Source: Deltaproteobacteria bacterium (GTDB taxonomy: Bacteria; Desulfobacterota; Syntrophia; Syntrophales; UBA5619). Taken from it: a DNA stretch of 55,858 nucleotides. Below are positions 1 to 6,739 of this stretch, in pieces. The DNA is taken from assembly GCA_021817825.1 (NCBI GenBank), contig JAKAFS010000013.1, forward strand, positions 1-55,858. Reading direction: 5' to 3'. Position 1 is the first letter of the stretch. The number at the start of each line of letters is the position of its first letter. The notes under the pieces were generated by a model. It searched no databases. It had not been told where the DNA came from and saw nothing but the letters and a program-made list of their open reading frames with translations. The position numbers and the translations under genes were made by a program.

Positions 1-48
1 GAAATCCAAAAAACTATAGAAGAACTTGTTAGCGACGTGAGATTATGA
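1..48 (+). CDS. C-terminal end of an unidentified upstream gene (partial)
   Basis: The first frame is open from base 1 and ends at TGA 46-48. It gives a 15-residue tail rich in Glu, Ile, Leu and Val. The other two forward frames hit stops within 30 bases. The stop overlaps the next gene's start as ATGA, which is typical of translational coupling, so this gene and the HEPN-like gene probably form one operon. Too little is visible to name a family. HEPN genes are often paired with a nucleotidyltransferase antitoxin gene, but nothing in these 15 residues tests that idea. Confidence 0.55.
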   Translation, partial: EIQKTIEELVSDVRL

Positions 49-665
49 GCGATATTTGGTTCGAGACAGACGAGCGCCAGGACGCATTAGCATCTTTAAT
101 GCTGTATGCGGAAACGATTACTCGTTGTGGTGAGAACGTTTCACGTTGGAAGTGGGCGCTTATCTCACTGCATAGCGCCGTACAGGCCATTATGGCTATT
201 CACCTCGGCTTTGGCAATAATCTCCTTGTAATGCGCCAAGAAGACGCAGAAGCATGGCTTAAGGCTCATGATGATGAAGAGCCTTATCCGAACAACATCA
301 AAATGGACGGTTTTTTGAATCTATACAAAAAGATAAAGCGCCATACTGTTTTTGGGTACAAGTTTGTGCCTAAAGGTCAACAGAGTAAGTCCGTGAAGCG
401 CCTGAACGAATTTCGAAACGAATTTGTTCATTTTATGCCAAAAGGCTGGTCGATTCAATTGTCCGGTTTGCCCCAGATTTGCTTGGATTGCCTCGACGTA
501 ATCAATGAACTGCATTCAGGCTTCGTTCGGAGCAGATGGGAGTCGGAAGAACAAGCTACAGAATTTGAAAAGCTTCTCTCAAATGCAATAATGGCAACGA
601 AGAACATCCATGACAATTACAGCGCTAACAAATCAATGTCCCGACGTCCTGGCGCACGTAGCTGA
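45..665 (+). CDS. HEPN-like protein, 206 aa, function unknown
   Basis: A largely helical soluble protein without signal peptide or membrane segment. Around residues 118-130 it carries R-N-E-F-V-H (R124, H129), which fits the R-x4-6-H motif of HEPN domains. Many HEPN proteins are metal-independent RNases in toxin-antitoxin, abortive-infection and RNA-processing systems. The Asn right after the Arg also fits the motif. The call rests on this motif and the helical pattern only; I do not recognise the exact family. It overlaps the preceding reading frame by four bases and is followed 25 bases later by a small membrane protein gene. AT-rich codon use and an AbiGi-like neighbour place it in an accessory, possibly defence-related, strip. 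Confidence 0.6.
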   Translation: MSDIWFETDERQDALASLMLYAETITRCGENVSRWKWALISLHSAVQAIMAIHLGFGNNLLVMRQEDAEAWLKAHDDEEPYPNNIKMDGFLNLYKKIKRHTVFGYKFVPKGQQSKSVKRLNEFRNEFVHFMPKGWSIQLSGLPQICLDCLDVINELHSGFVRSRWESEEQATEFEKLLSNAIMATKNIHDNYSANKSMSRRPGARS

Positions 666-690
666 TTTTTTTATTATAGGTGAAAATAAA

Positions 691-1122
691 ATGAATACGA
701 AAGAACGAATTCAACTGCAAGATGAAATCCGTGCTGTGTTTGATAGCGGCGATATACTATCTGCTTCAGAAGAAAAACTACAGGAATACATGGCATCTTT
801 ATGCTTAGAACCTGTTGCTAATGAGAGTATGAGACACGCAAAAATAATACAGGCATTAACCATAAACCACATACAAATGAAACGGCATATTGGTGAGTTA
901 AATCAGAAAAATACAACACTGCAATATTTAGTCATAGCCTTAGCCATATTTTCAATAATCGGCACAGCCATTCAGTCATATATCGCAATAAGAACTGAAA
1001 TACGATTCAAGCCCATAGCAATACAACAGCCAATAAAAACACCTGAATCCACCAAGTCAATTTCTAAAACTTCTAAGGTTTCATATGAATCCTCTAAAAA
1101 TAAGACCCATAACAAATCTTAG
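691..1122 (+). CDS. Small single-pass membrane protein, 143 aa, unknown function
   Basis: The frame is open from 610, but the earlier start would overlap the HEPN-like gene. ATG 691 follows an AGGTG-like ribosome site, so I chose it. The first 85 residues are charged and helical. One hydrophobic segment follows at about residues 86-107 (YLVIALAIFSIIGTAIQSYI), then a Lys/Ser/Thr-rich tail. The likely topology is a cytoplasmic helical domain anchored at the inner membrane with a short exported tail. I do not recognise the family. It lies in line with the HEPN-like gene and could be co-transcribed with it. Low GC content marks it as part of the acquired strip. Confidence 0.5.
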   Translation: MNTKERIQLQDEIRAVFDSGDILSASEEKLQEYMASLCLEPVANESMRHAKIIQALTINHIQMKRHIGELNQKNTTLQYLVIALAIFSIIGTAIQSYIAIRTEIRFKPIAIQQPIKTPESTKSISKTSKVSYESSKNKTHNKS

Positions 1123-1207
1123 AGCTGCAAGCGGCTCAACTCGGCGGTGGTAATGTAGAATATTATTAGTTCTTATCGCATATTATAAAGTAATGAGGAG
1201 GTTTTGT

Positions 1208-1735
1208 TTGCTGAGTAAGCTCGACGAAATCAAAAGCCGAAGAACTGACATCACTGATTGGGTTGTGCATTGGACTCGTATGGAGACGATAGGTGATGGG
1301 AGAACAAAATCGTCATGGGATATACTTAAAGAAATTTTACATTGTGGATACTTAAGACCTTCGAAAGCCCCACGGCTTGTGGGAGCCAAAAATCAAAAGG
1401 AATGGTGCGATACAATTAGAGGAGAGGTTCCTGTCGTCTGCTTTTCAGAACAAACGCTTAAAGCTCGGCTTGAATCTTTCCTTGCAGATGCCCGTCGTTA
1501 TTCAGGGTGCGGAGTTGCATTTGAAAAGCGTAGTTTGTTTCAATACGGAGGACGGCCAGTTATCTATGGTGACGATGGTTTATTGGCACGATTGCACAGA
1601 GATGATAAGTATCTCTGGGTTAAGTATGATCCATTACCACACGCACCTCGGGAATATTCTATTGACTGGACACACGAAAGAGAATGGCGTGCTCGAGTAC
1701 TCGACTATAATCACCCTGAATTTGGGAGAAAATAG
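1208..1735 (+). CDS. AbiGi/DUF2971-like protein, probably 3'-truncated
   Basis: An ATG at 1193 is in frame, but its next six bases (AGGAGG, 1196-1201) form a perfect Shine-Dalgarno sequence. That sequence lies six bases before TTG 1208, which I take as the start (175 aa). Motifs in order are VHWTR, an ILKEILHCGYLRPS block, VVCFSE, GCGVAFEK, and near the end an R-E-W-R motif preceded by HE. This layout resembles AbiGi, the putative antitoxin of an abortive phage resistance locus, and the related DUF2971 proteins. The family call is by eye. The last codons and the stop fall inside a perfect palindrome, so the original C-terminus may be lost. An AT-rich promoter-like stretch (about 1150-1190) precedes it. 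Confidence 0.5.
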   Translation: MLSKLDEIKSRRTDITDWVVHWTRMETIGDGRTKSSWDILKEILHCGYLRPSKAPRLVGAKNQKEWCDTIRGEVPVVCFSEQTLKARLESFLADARRYSGCGVAFEKRSLFQYGGRPVIYGDDGLLARLHRDDKYLWVKYDPLPHAPREYSIDWTHEREWRARVLDYNHPEFGRK

Positions 1736-1755
1736 GGGACAGCTCCCCTATTTTC
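1728..1755. repeat. Perfect palindrome (11-bp arms) overlapping a gene end
   Basis: Arms GAAAATAGGGG (1728-1738) and CCCCTATTTTC (1745-1755) are exact reverse complements around the loop ACAGCT. The core GGGGACAG is a motif I know from dispersed REP-type elements in deltaproteobacteria and relatives (prior knowledge, not tested here). It supplies the TAG stop of the AbiGi-like gene. It could fold as a terminator, but no U-run of more than four follows, so a repeat insertion is the better reading. Confidence 0.7.
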
Positions 1756-1783
1756 AAGTTTGCCATAAAGGAATGAGTCAAAG

Positions 1784-2410
1784 ATGAGAAGTGATATCGG
1801 CTTTCAAGCATCTGCCAAACTAAAGAGACACGCAAATCATCTTGCTCTGTTGCTGATCTTGTTTTTGTCTTTCCTTTTGCATTGCGGATCAGCCGCTGCG
1901 GCAGAATCATCTTCAGCTAATTTGCCAGACTTCATATGGTGGGACCATGTTGAGTTCTTTCCTACCGGTAAGGCTATCAGAGGTATCCCTTTAAGCCAGA
2001 TCGATCCTTCATGGAAATTCGCATCGGAACTGAAGAAACCCCGGAAGGTAATTGCCCATATCGGAAGAGACATTATGAAAGAGTATGGCATTGCCTTTTC
2101 ACGACAAGGAGACTTCAACAAAGATGGCAGGGAAGATCTTGTAACTGTCGGGGTCTATGAAAACAAGAAAGGTAACCGAGGCAGCTTCATTCTTGTCCTA
2201 TCGAAAGACAGCAAGAGCAGATGGCGAAAGGTATCTGTAATTGCATCGCTGGAGAAGCCTCATTTCCAAGCCGTTGCCGAGAAGAATGGCAAAATTGAAA
2301 TCTGGGGTTGCATTGATTGCGATTGGGTTAACTGGCTGGTTTGGGACAAGAAGTCAAAATCCTATTCCCTCGAAAAACCCTTGGAAGAAGGTAATGAAGA
2401 CAAAAAATGA
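1784..2410 (+). CDS. Exported protein of unknown function with a Ca-loop-like motif
   Basis: The N-terminus has basic residues, a hydrophobic core (about residues 20-35) and Ala-rich sites around 36-41, so a cleaved signal peptide and periplasmic location are likely. In the middle, FNKDGREDLVTVGVY resembles the D-x-D/N-x-D-G loops of FG-GAP/VCBS blades, followed by a beta-rich stretch. Near the end W-G-C-I-D-C-D-W could form a disulfide. I do not recognise the whole family. It starts 28 bases after the palindrome at 1728-1755, and the next exported protein follows after 51 bases on the same strand. Confidence 0.6.
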   Translation: MRSDIGFQASAKLKRHANHLALLLILFLSFLLHCGSAAAAESSSANLPDFIWWDHVEFFPTGKAIRGIPLSQIDPSWKFASELKKPRKVIAHIGRDIMKEYGIAFSRQGDFNKDGREDLVTVGVYENKKGNRGSFILVLSKDSKSRWRKVSVIASLEKPHFQAVAEKNGKIEIWGCIDCDWVNWLVWDKKSKSYSLEKPLEEGNEDKK

Positions 2411-2461
2411 TGAAAGGGCTGGCGAATCCGCCGCAGTGTTATTCGCCAAAGACAGGGTGAA

Positions 2462-2860
2462 ATGGTGATGGTAAAGAAGAATGTAATCGTTATTCTGATA
2501 ATGATGCTTGTGTTAGTGGTTGCGGTAGAAGCCTTTGCTGGAGAGAAGAAGACGGCTTTTGCTCTTCGCGATTGGATGGGGAAAAATGAAACTTTCAAAA
2601 CCCAATTGGTCACAAGTTTCATTGCAGCTGCTAAAAATGATCGAGTGACGATTCGCTTACCGGTGGAATACTATGTAAGAGAAATCGATCTCTTAATTCG
2701 AAACTCTATTGCAAATGGTGAAGAACAAGGGCTTGATAATAGCTGGGCTATTAGTTTCAAGACAATTGCGGCAATGGAAGGCGATTGGGATAACGGAAAA
2801 GACAAGCTTGAGTTTGCTAAAGAGCTTATGGGGCCGGAAATATTCAGACAGTTTCTGTAG
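2462..2860 (+). CDS. Small exported protein, probably interrupted by an amber codon
   Basis: A signal peptide is clear: M-V-K-K-N, a 20-residue hydrophobic run, then VEAFAGEKK. The mature part is helical and ends at TAG 2858-2860. A second in-frame start lies at 2468. Reading continues in the same frame for 18 plausible codons (2861-2914; QYPDKYERLLKQSK plus four) to TAA 2915-2917. The intact gene probably ran to 2917, and the TAG is either a nonsense mutation or a recoded codon. The preceding exported protein gene ends 51 bases upstream, and the two may be co-transcribed. No family recognised. Confidence 0.55.
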   Translation: MVMVKKNVIVILIMMLVLVVAVEAFAGEKKTAFALRDWMGKNETFKTQLVTSFIAAAKNDRVTIRLPVEYYVREIDLLIRNSIANGEEQGLDNSWAISFKTIAAMEGDWDNGKDKLEFAKELMGPEIFRQFL

Positions 2861-3054
2861 CAGTACCCTGATAAATATGAGAGACTTTTAAAACAGAGCA
2901 AGGCGGCTGGTAAATAAGCAGGCTTGCCAATGCGTGAACTGTCGTGGTGAAATATTGGGCTATTTTATCTTCAGTGGACGCGCACCCACGCCAACGAAGC
3001 CGCGTCTAACGATCTGTGGCCTGGTTATGTTTAAATGACTATGAAGAACGGAGA

Positions 3055-3927
3055 ATGGTTTTGACTGAAAAGGACAGGAACCCTTGGCTAGCAGGGATAT
3101 TAACGTTGCTTGCGGTAGGACTGGGTCACTTCTACTCAGGACAGGCAAAAAGAGGATTTTTTCTCTTCTTTATTGGGCAAGGCATTCTGTTAGTCGCAGC
3201 CTTACCAGTGATTTATTACTATCCTACAATTCCGGTGTTGATCAGTACCGTTCTTTTGGGGTTTGCGTTCTTTTTTTATTGTATATTCGATGCGGTAAGG
3301 TTGTCTAAACGGGAAAGATACGGGTTCACGTTAAAGAGATATAACAAATGGTATGTCTATCTCGGATATTTCATCTTGGCCACATTTGTTTTTCAGCCAA
3401 TTGTCAGCTCATCGATAAAAATACTGCTGATACAAGCATACAAGATTCCTGCGGGTTCCCTGGAACCCACAATCCTAATGGGTGATCAAATTCTTGCGAG
3501 AAAATTATTGGCAGTGAAGCAGGGCATAAACAGAGGTGATATGGTCATTTTTCCATTTCCGGAAGACACATCCAAGGACTTTATAAAGCGCGTTGTGGCA
3601 TTAGGTGGCGAGACAATCGAAATTGTGAACAAAAAAGTATTTATCAATGGAAATCTTGTTAAAGAACCTTATGTAGTTCATACTGATCATCAAATAATTC
3701 AGAAAAATTCCACGCAATCCATGCAAAGAGATAACTTCGGCCCGGTGACTGTTCCGAAAAACGCAGTGTTCGTGATGGGAGACAACAGAGATCAGAGCTA
3801 CGATAGTAGATTTTGGGGATTTGTAGAAAAATCTGCGATAAAAGGTAAGGCCTACACTATTTACTGGTCGTGGGATAAGGAGAACTATAAAGTTCGTTGG
3901 AATAGAATAGGCAAGAAAGTGGAGTGA
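3055..3927 (+). CDS. lepB: Signal peptidase I with an extra N-terminal membrane domain
   Basis: Leader peptidase that cleaves signal peptides at the outer face of the inner membrane. The open frame begins at a GTG at 3016, but ATG 3055, with GGAG just upstream, is the better start (290 aa). Catalytic boxes are present: Ser135 in A-G-S-L-E-P-T-I, the general-base Lys178 in F-I-K-R-V-V-A-L-G-G-E, and G-D-N-R-x2-S-x-D-S-R-x-W-G in box E. Before the peptidase domain are about four hydrophobic segments. The first has a TM2-like G-x-G-H-F-Y-S-G-Q motif. Ordinary LepB has one or two membrane helices, so this is a composite architecture. It lies outside the housekeeping lepA-lepB-rnc context, in the accessory strip. 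Its stop codon lies inside the following palindrome. Confidence 0.88.
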   Translation: MVLTEKDRNPWLAGILTLLAVGLGHFYSGQAKRGFFLFFIGQGILLVAALPVIYYYPTIPVLISTVLLGFAFFFYCIFDAVRLSKRERYGFTLKRYNKWYVYLGYFILATFVFQPIVSSSIKILLIQAYKIPAGSLEPTILMGDQILARKLLAVKQGINRGDMVIFPFPEDTSKDFIKRVVALGGETIEIVNKKVFINGNLVKEPYVVHTDHQIIQKNSTQSMQRDNFGPVTVPKNAVFVMGDNRDQSYDSRFWGFVEKSAIKGKAYTIYWSWDKENYKVRWNRIGKKVE

Positions 3928-3958
3928 ATTACCCCGCCCTGTGGGCGGGGTAATTCAC
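3924..3958. repeat. Perfect 16-bp-arm palindrome joining lepB to a toxin remnant
   Basis: The left arm 3924-3939 and right arm 3943-3958 are exact reverse complements separated by TGT; the core is ACCCCGCCC/GGGCGGGGT. It contains the lepB stop (3925-3927). Its right edge is continuous with the reading frame of a truncated toxin gene. It could terminate transcription after lepB, but no U-run follows. REP/MITE-type insertion or recombination between copies best explains why it sits on two gene ends. Confidence 0.75.
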
Positions 3959-4063
3959 TATGTGAAGCATGAGCGTGCAATGATAATCCTGCTGGCGGGT
4001 GGAGACAAAAGCACCCAGGCAAAGGATATTAAAACCGCGCTTAGTTTGGCAAAAAATCTGTAG
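3959..4063 (+). pseudogene. 3' remnant of a RelE/HigB-type addiction-module toxin
   Basis: From 3959 one frame is open to TAG 4061-4063. It contains I-I-L-L-A-G-G-D-K-S-T-Q-A-K-D-I followed by an Ala/Leu helix. This is the characteristic C-terminal block of phage-derived Gp49-like/HigB addiction-module killer proteins. About two thirds of the gene, including the start and most of the fold, is missing, and the cut is at the palindrome 3924-3958. The antitoxin start follows ten bases after the stop, the normal spacing for this toxin-first family. The fragment is non-functional. Confidence 0.75.
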
Positions 4064-4072
4064 GGGTTCGTT

Positions 4073-4378
4073 ATGGCAAGAACAGTGACCACAAAATATG
4101 ATGTATCCGAGCACCTTCGCACACCTCAGGAGATGGCCGCTTATCTGGAAATGTGCCTTGAGGAAGCAAACGGCGATGCGGCCTTTATTGCAAAGGCATT
4201 GGGAGACATTGCCAAAGCAAAAGGGATGTCTCAGGTGGCACGAGATTCCGGCTTTTCTCGGAAAAGTCTGTATAAGGCGCTATCCGGGGAAAGAAGTCCG
4301 GGATTCGATACGATTCTGAAAGTAATCGGTGCGCTAGGGATAAAGTTGCACGCAGAAGCCGCCCTCACGACCAAATGA
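4073..4378 (+). CDS. Orphan addiction-module antitoxin (HTH, XRE-like)
   Basis: 101 aa matching the layout of putative addiction-module antidote proteins. An N-terminal block (LRTPQEMAAYLEMCLEEANGD) is followed by a helix-turn-helix around residues 45-85 (GMSQVARDSGFSRKSLYKAL, then a Ser-Pro-Gly-Phe-Asp-Thr turn). The start has AGGGG six bases upstream. It would bind its own operator and neutralise the partner toxin, but the partner gene is reduced to its last 35 codons. It may persist as a free repressor or anti-addiction factor, or be drifting. Confidence 0.82.
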   Translation: MARTVTTKYDVSEHLRTPQEMAAYLEMCLEEANGDAAFIAKALGDIAKAKGMSQVARDSGFSRKSLYKALSGERSPGFDTILKVIGALGIKLHAEAALTTK

Positions 4379-4381
4379 ACA

Positions 4382-4441
4382 GAGGACGTTGATGACGTGC
4401 TCTTGCCAGATCCTCTCTTCCGCGCGCGAATGGAAGGCTTG
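4382..4441 (-). pseudogene. Short remnant resembling queF
   Basis: Bases 4382-4420 align without gaps to 4971-5009 inside the intact queF, with 34 of 39 identical, including an 18-base exact run (4385-4402). In the matching minus frame it reads E-E-R-I-W-Q-E-H-V-I-N-V-L against E-E-G-I-F-H-E-H-V-I-N-V-I of queF. The frame stays open upstream to about 4441. It is a piece of a diverged second queF copy, in the same orientation as the real gene, stranded between the two antitoxin genes. Confidence 0.65.
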
Positions 4442-4480
4442 ATGATAGTATCAAATGATTCTATCGTGTTCATGCTATGA

Positions 4481-4516
4481 AACCGCCTGAACGTAGACGT
4501 CGAAGACTATCATTGA
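4481..4516 (+). pseudogene. Last codons of a HigB-type toxin
   Basis: The frame ending at TGA 4514-4516 reads N-V-D-V-E-D-Y-H, like the conserved V-x-V-D/E-Y/V-x-D-Y-H terminus of HigB toxins, immediately before a HigA gene as expected. Upstream the frame hits a stop at 4478-4480, so only about eleven codons remain. The stretch is short, so the call is tentative. The position in front of higA supports it. Confidence 0.4.
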
Positions 4517-4527
4517 AAGGGATTATA

Positions 4528-4839
4528 ATGAGAACACGAAAACGACCGCCATCTCATCCGGGATCGATTCTCAAGCTTCATTACCTGGCCCCGTCAGAGA
4601 TCTCGGTGACTGATCTTGCAAAAGAGTTGCGATTGTCGAGAAAAACAGTATCCAAAATACTGAACGAACGCGGCGCCGTGACAACGGATGTGGCCTTGCG
4701 GTTGTCCAGAGCGTTCGATACGACCCCTGAGTTATGGCTGAATCTTCAGAGAAATTACGATCTCTGGCATGCAGCAAATAAGACGACTGATTGGCGGGAA
4801 ATAAGTCCTATCCTGAAAATCGCAAACGTAAGCGCATAG
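4528..4839 (+). CDS. higA: HigA-family antitoxin, orphan
   Basis: 103 aa. The frame is open from 4477, but ATG 4528 has AAAGGGA at good spacing. The N-terminus RPPSHPGSIL is the hallmark of HigA. A helix-turn-helix follows (VTDLAKELRLSRKTVSKILN, about residues 29-48), then T-T-D-V-A-L-R-L-S-R-A-F and P-E-L-W-L-N-L-Q, the HigA dimer region. HigA represses higBA and neutralises the ribosome-dependent mRNase HigB. Here only a trace of higB remains upstream. The gene converges on queF with a 14-base gap. Confidence 0.85.
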   Translation: MRTRKRPPSHPGSILKLHYLAPSEISVTDLAKELRLSRKTVSKILNERGAVTTDVALRLSRAFDTTPELWLNLQRNYDLWHAANKTTDWREISPILKIANVSA

Positions 4840-4853
4840 AGGATGCCTTTTGC

Positions 4854-5246
4854 TTACCCCCGCGGCTGATCGTAGCGGGTTTCCACCTTGATGCCGATGC
4901 CGCCCCGCTGATTGAAATCCCCCACGACTTCGCACCATTTCGGCGCCAGGACCGCCACCAGATCGTCGAGGATGACGTTGATGACGTGCTCGTGGAAGAT
5001 CCCCTCTTCGCGAAAGGACCAGAGGTAGAGCTTGAGGGATTTCGATTCCAGGATCTTTTCGTTCGGGCAGTAGCGGATCGTGATCGTCGCAAAGTCGGGC
5101 TGGCCGGTCATCGGGCAGACGGCCGTGAATTCCGCCGTGGAGAGGGTGACCGTATAATCCCGGCCCGGATGGCGGTTGGGAAACGCTTCCAGCTTCTTCA
5201 GCGGCCCGGTAATGGGGCGGCCCAGCAGGCTCAGTTCTTCAGTCAT
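4854..5246 (-). CDS. queF: NADPH-dependent 7-cyano-7-deazaguanine reductase
   Basis: Reduces preQ0 to preQ1 in queuosine biosynthesis. 130 aa, the unimodal short form. Cys44 in A-V-C-P-M-T-G-Q-P-D-F forms the thioimide with the substrate nitrile, and Asp51 is the proton donor. The QueF signature is E67-S-K-S-L-K-L-Y. The Glu/His pair in EGIFHEHVIN completes the active site. It lies two bases after yhhQ on the same strand, so salvage transport and reduction are encoded together. queC, queD and queE are not in the window, so the cell may import preQ0 or carry them elsewhere. Confidence 0.93.
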   Translation of the reverse strand: MTEELSLLGRPITGPLKKLEAFPNRHPGRDYTVTLSTAEFTAVCPMTGQPDFATITIRYCPNEKILESKSLKLYLWSFREEGIFHEHVINVILDDLVAVLAPKWCEVVGDFNQRGGIGIKVETRYDQPRG

Positions 5247-5248
5247 GG

Positions 5249-5974
5249 TTATTCCATTTCAAACCGGATCGGGCTGAAATTCGTTCCCCGATCGTAAAAA
5301 TCAATCCCTTCGACCCGTTTCAGGAAGTTCACGACCCCATAGGTGACCGGCGTCAGCAGCGTCTCGTAGGCGACCTTGAAGAACCACTGGCCCAGGATGA
5401 GCGCGCCGATCTGTCCGAAAGGCAGGATTCCCGCAAAAGCGACGCTGAGGAAGATCGTCGAATCCAGGGCCTGGCCGACGACGGTGGAGCCGATGGTGCG
5501 CGCCCAGAGGTAGCGGCCTTCGGTGAGCACCTTCATCCGGGCCAGGACGAAGGAGTTGGTGAACTCCCCCACCAGATAGGCCAGAAAGGAAGCCATCAGC
5601 AGGCGGGGGGTGAAGCCCAGGATCGCCTGGTAGGCCTTTTGCGCCTCGGCCATGGTGCCGTACTGGCCGCCGGCATTCCAGAAGGGGACCGCCGGCAGGG
5701 CGCCGCCGGCCGCGATCGCCAGCACCACCAGGAGGTTGGCGCCGAACCCGAGCCAGATGACCCGGCGCGCGGCGCTGTAGCCGTAGACCTCGGTCAGGAC
5801 GTCGCCGACGATGTAGCTGATGGGAAAGATGATGACCGCCGCGGGCAGCACCAAGGGACCGATGCTGATGAGCTTCACGGCGATGATATTGGCGGTGACC
5901 AGCGAGGCTACGAAGAGGACCTGGAAGAGGTCCAGGTACTTCCAGTGTCGTTGGCAGGGGTTGTCAGTGGTCAT
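5249..5974 (-). CDS. yhhQ: Queuosine precursor transporter, YhhQ family
   Basis: 241 aa with about six hydrophobic segments. Family blocks are visible: N-I-I-A-V-K-L near residue 30, then P-I-S-Y-I-V-G-D-V-L-T-E-V-Y-G-Y, W-x-G-F-G-A-N, and G-Q-A-L-D-S-T-I-F in the C-terminal half. YhhQ/QPTR proteins import preQ0/preQ1 across the inner membrane. Overlapping function and a two-base gap to queF support the assignment. I looked for a preQ1 riboswitch in the 5' region (5975-6130) and saw none; that space is occupied by a palindromic repeat instead. Confidence 0.9.
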   Translation of the reverse strand: MTTDNPCQRHWKYLDLFQVLFVASLVTANIIAVKLISIGPLVLPAAVIIFPISYIVGDVLTEVYGYSAARRVIWLGFGANLLVVLAIAAGGALPAVPFWNAGGQYGTMAEAQKAYQAILGFTPRLLMASFLAYLVGEFTNSFVLARMKVLTEGRYLWARTIGSTVVGQALDSTIFLSVAFAGILPFGQIGALILGQWFFKVAYETLLTPVTYGVVNFLKRVEGIDFYDRGTNFSPIRFEME

Positions 5975-5997
5975 GGGGTTGCAACTTCTCCTTTTGT

Positions 5998-6150
5998 AGG
6001 CTGTTGAAAAACGCTCATCTGCTGCGTTGCGCTGCGACCTTCGTCACTGCGGCGTACGAAAAGTACGCCTCATTCCTCAGGTTTTGCGCGCCTTGCAGCT
6101 AACCGTTTTTGAACAGCCTCCAACGCAAGGTGTTTTCAACACCCTGCTAG
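5998..6150. repeat. Palindromic intergenic element (MITE/REP-like)
   Basis: Outer arms AGGCTGTTGAAAAACG (5998-6013) and CGTTTTTGAACAGCCT (6104-6119) are inverted repeats with one mismatch. Inside is a perfect hairpin, GGCGTAC-gaaaa-GTACGCC (6051-6069). A further small hairpin with arms GGTGTT/AACACC lies at 6129-6143, followed by CCTGCTAGG. From memory, the GTTGAAAAACG / TTTTCAACA-CCTGCTAG theme recurs in deltaproteobacterial intergenic regions; I could not test copy number. No coding capacity. It lies directly upstream of yhhQ, so it may carry or block that promoter. Confidence 0.75.
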
Positions 6151-6739
6151 GTACGGTGTATGGGCGCCATCATGCGGGCGCCCGCTGATCCTCCATAGCA
6201 CAGAGACGGCCTGGCGACAATGGGAAAAGGGACGCCTTCAGAAAGCAGGCAGGCGAATATCCCTGGGCCTGCCGCCCTGGCGGGAGAAGCCGCGCCGCTA
6301 CCAAGGCTTGCCGGAGGAAAGGCGACCTCCCCGCGAGAGAGCCGCCGGACGAGGCGGCGCATGATTTACAGCCCTGCGTCAGGGGATTTCCCAGGCCAGT
6401 GGAATCGGCCGCGAGTCTGGCTCCCTCGGCGGAACCCACCGGGCGCTGCTCGGGCCATTGAGAAGGCGATGCGAGCAAGGGGTGCGACCGGAAGCCTGTT
6501 TAAAGTGTAATTGCTTTGGCTTGCAATTAACATACGGAAATTGTTTGCAATACCGCGTTGCGAGCGCCTGGGTTTTGCCCCGGGAAGTTGAATATCTTGA
6601 ATCATTATTAAAGTTTACTGTCAAGCCGGCCGATAGATCATCCTGTTGTTGAACCGAGTGATTTCTGAAGATGTCAGTCAAGGATCGGCTGGTGAGTTCT
6701 TGGTGTTGGGTCCGTTATTTCACTTTGAAAGGAGATCTG

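Noticed and set aside
5975-6130. preQ1 riboswitch upstream of yhhQ-queF
   Set aside because: Expected by function, but no conserved preQ1 aptamer core is visible; the space is filled by a palindromic repeat.
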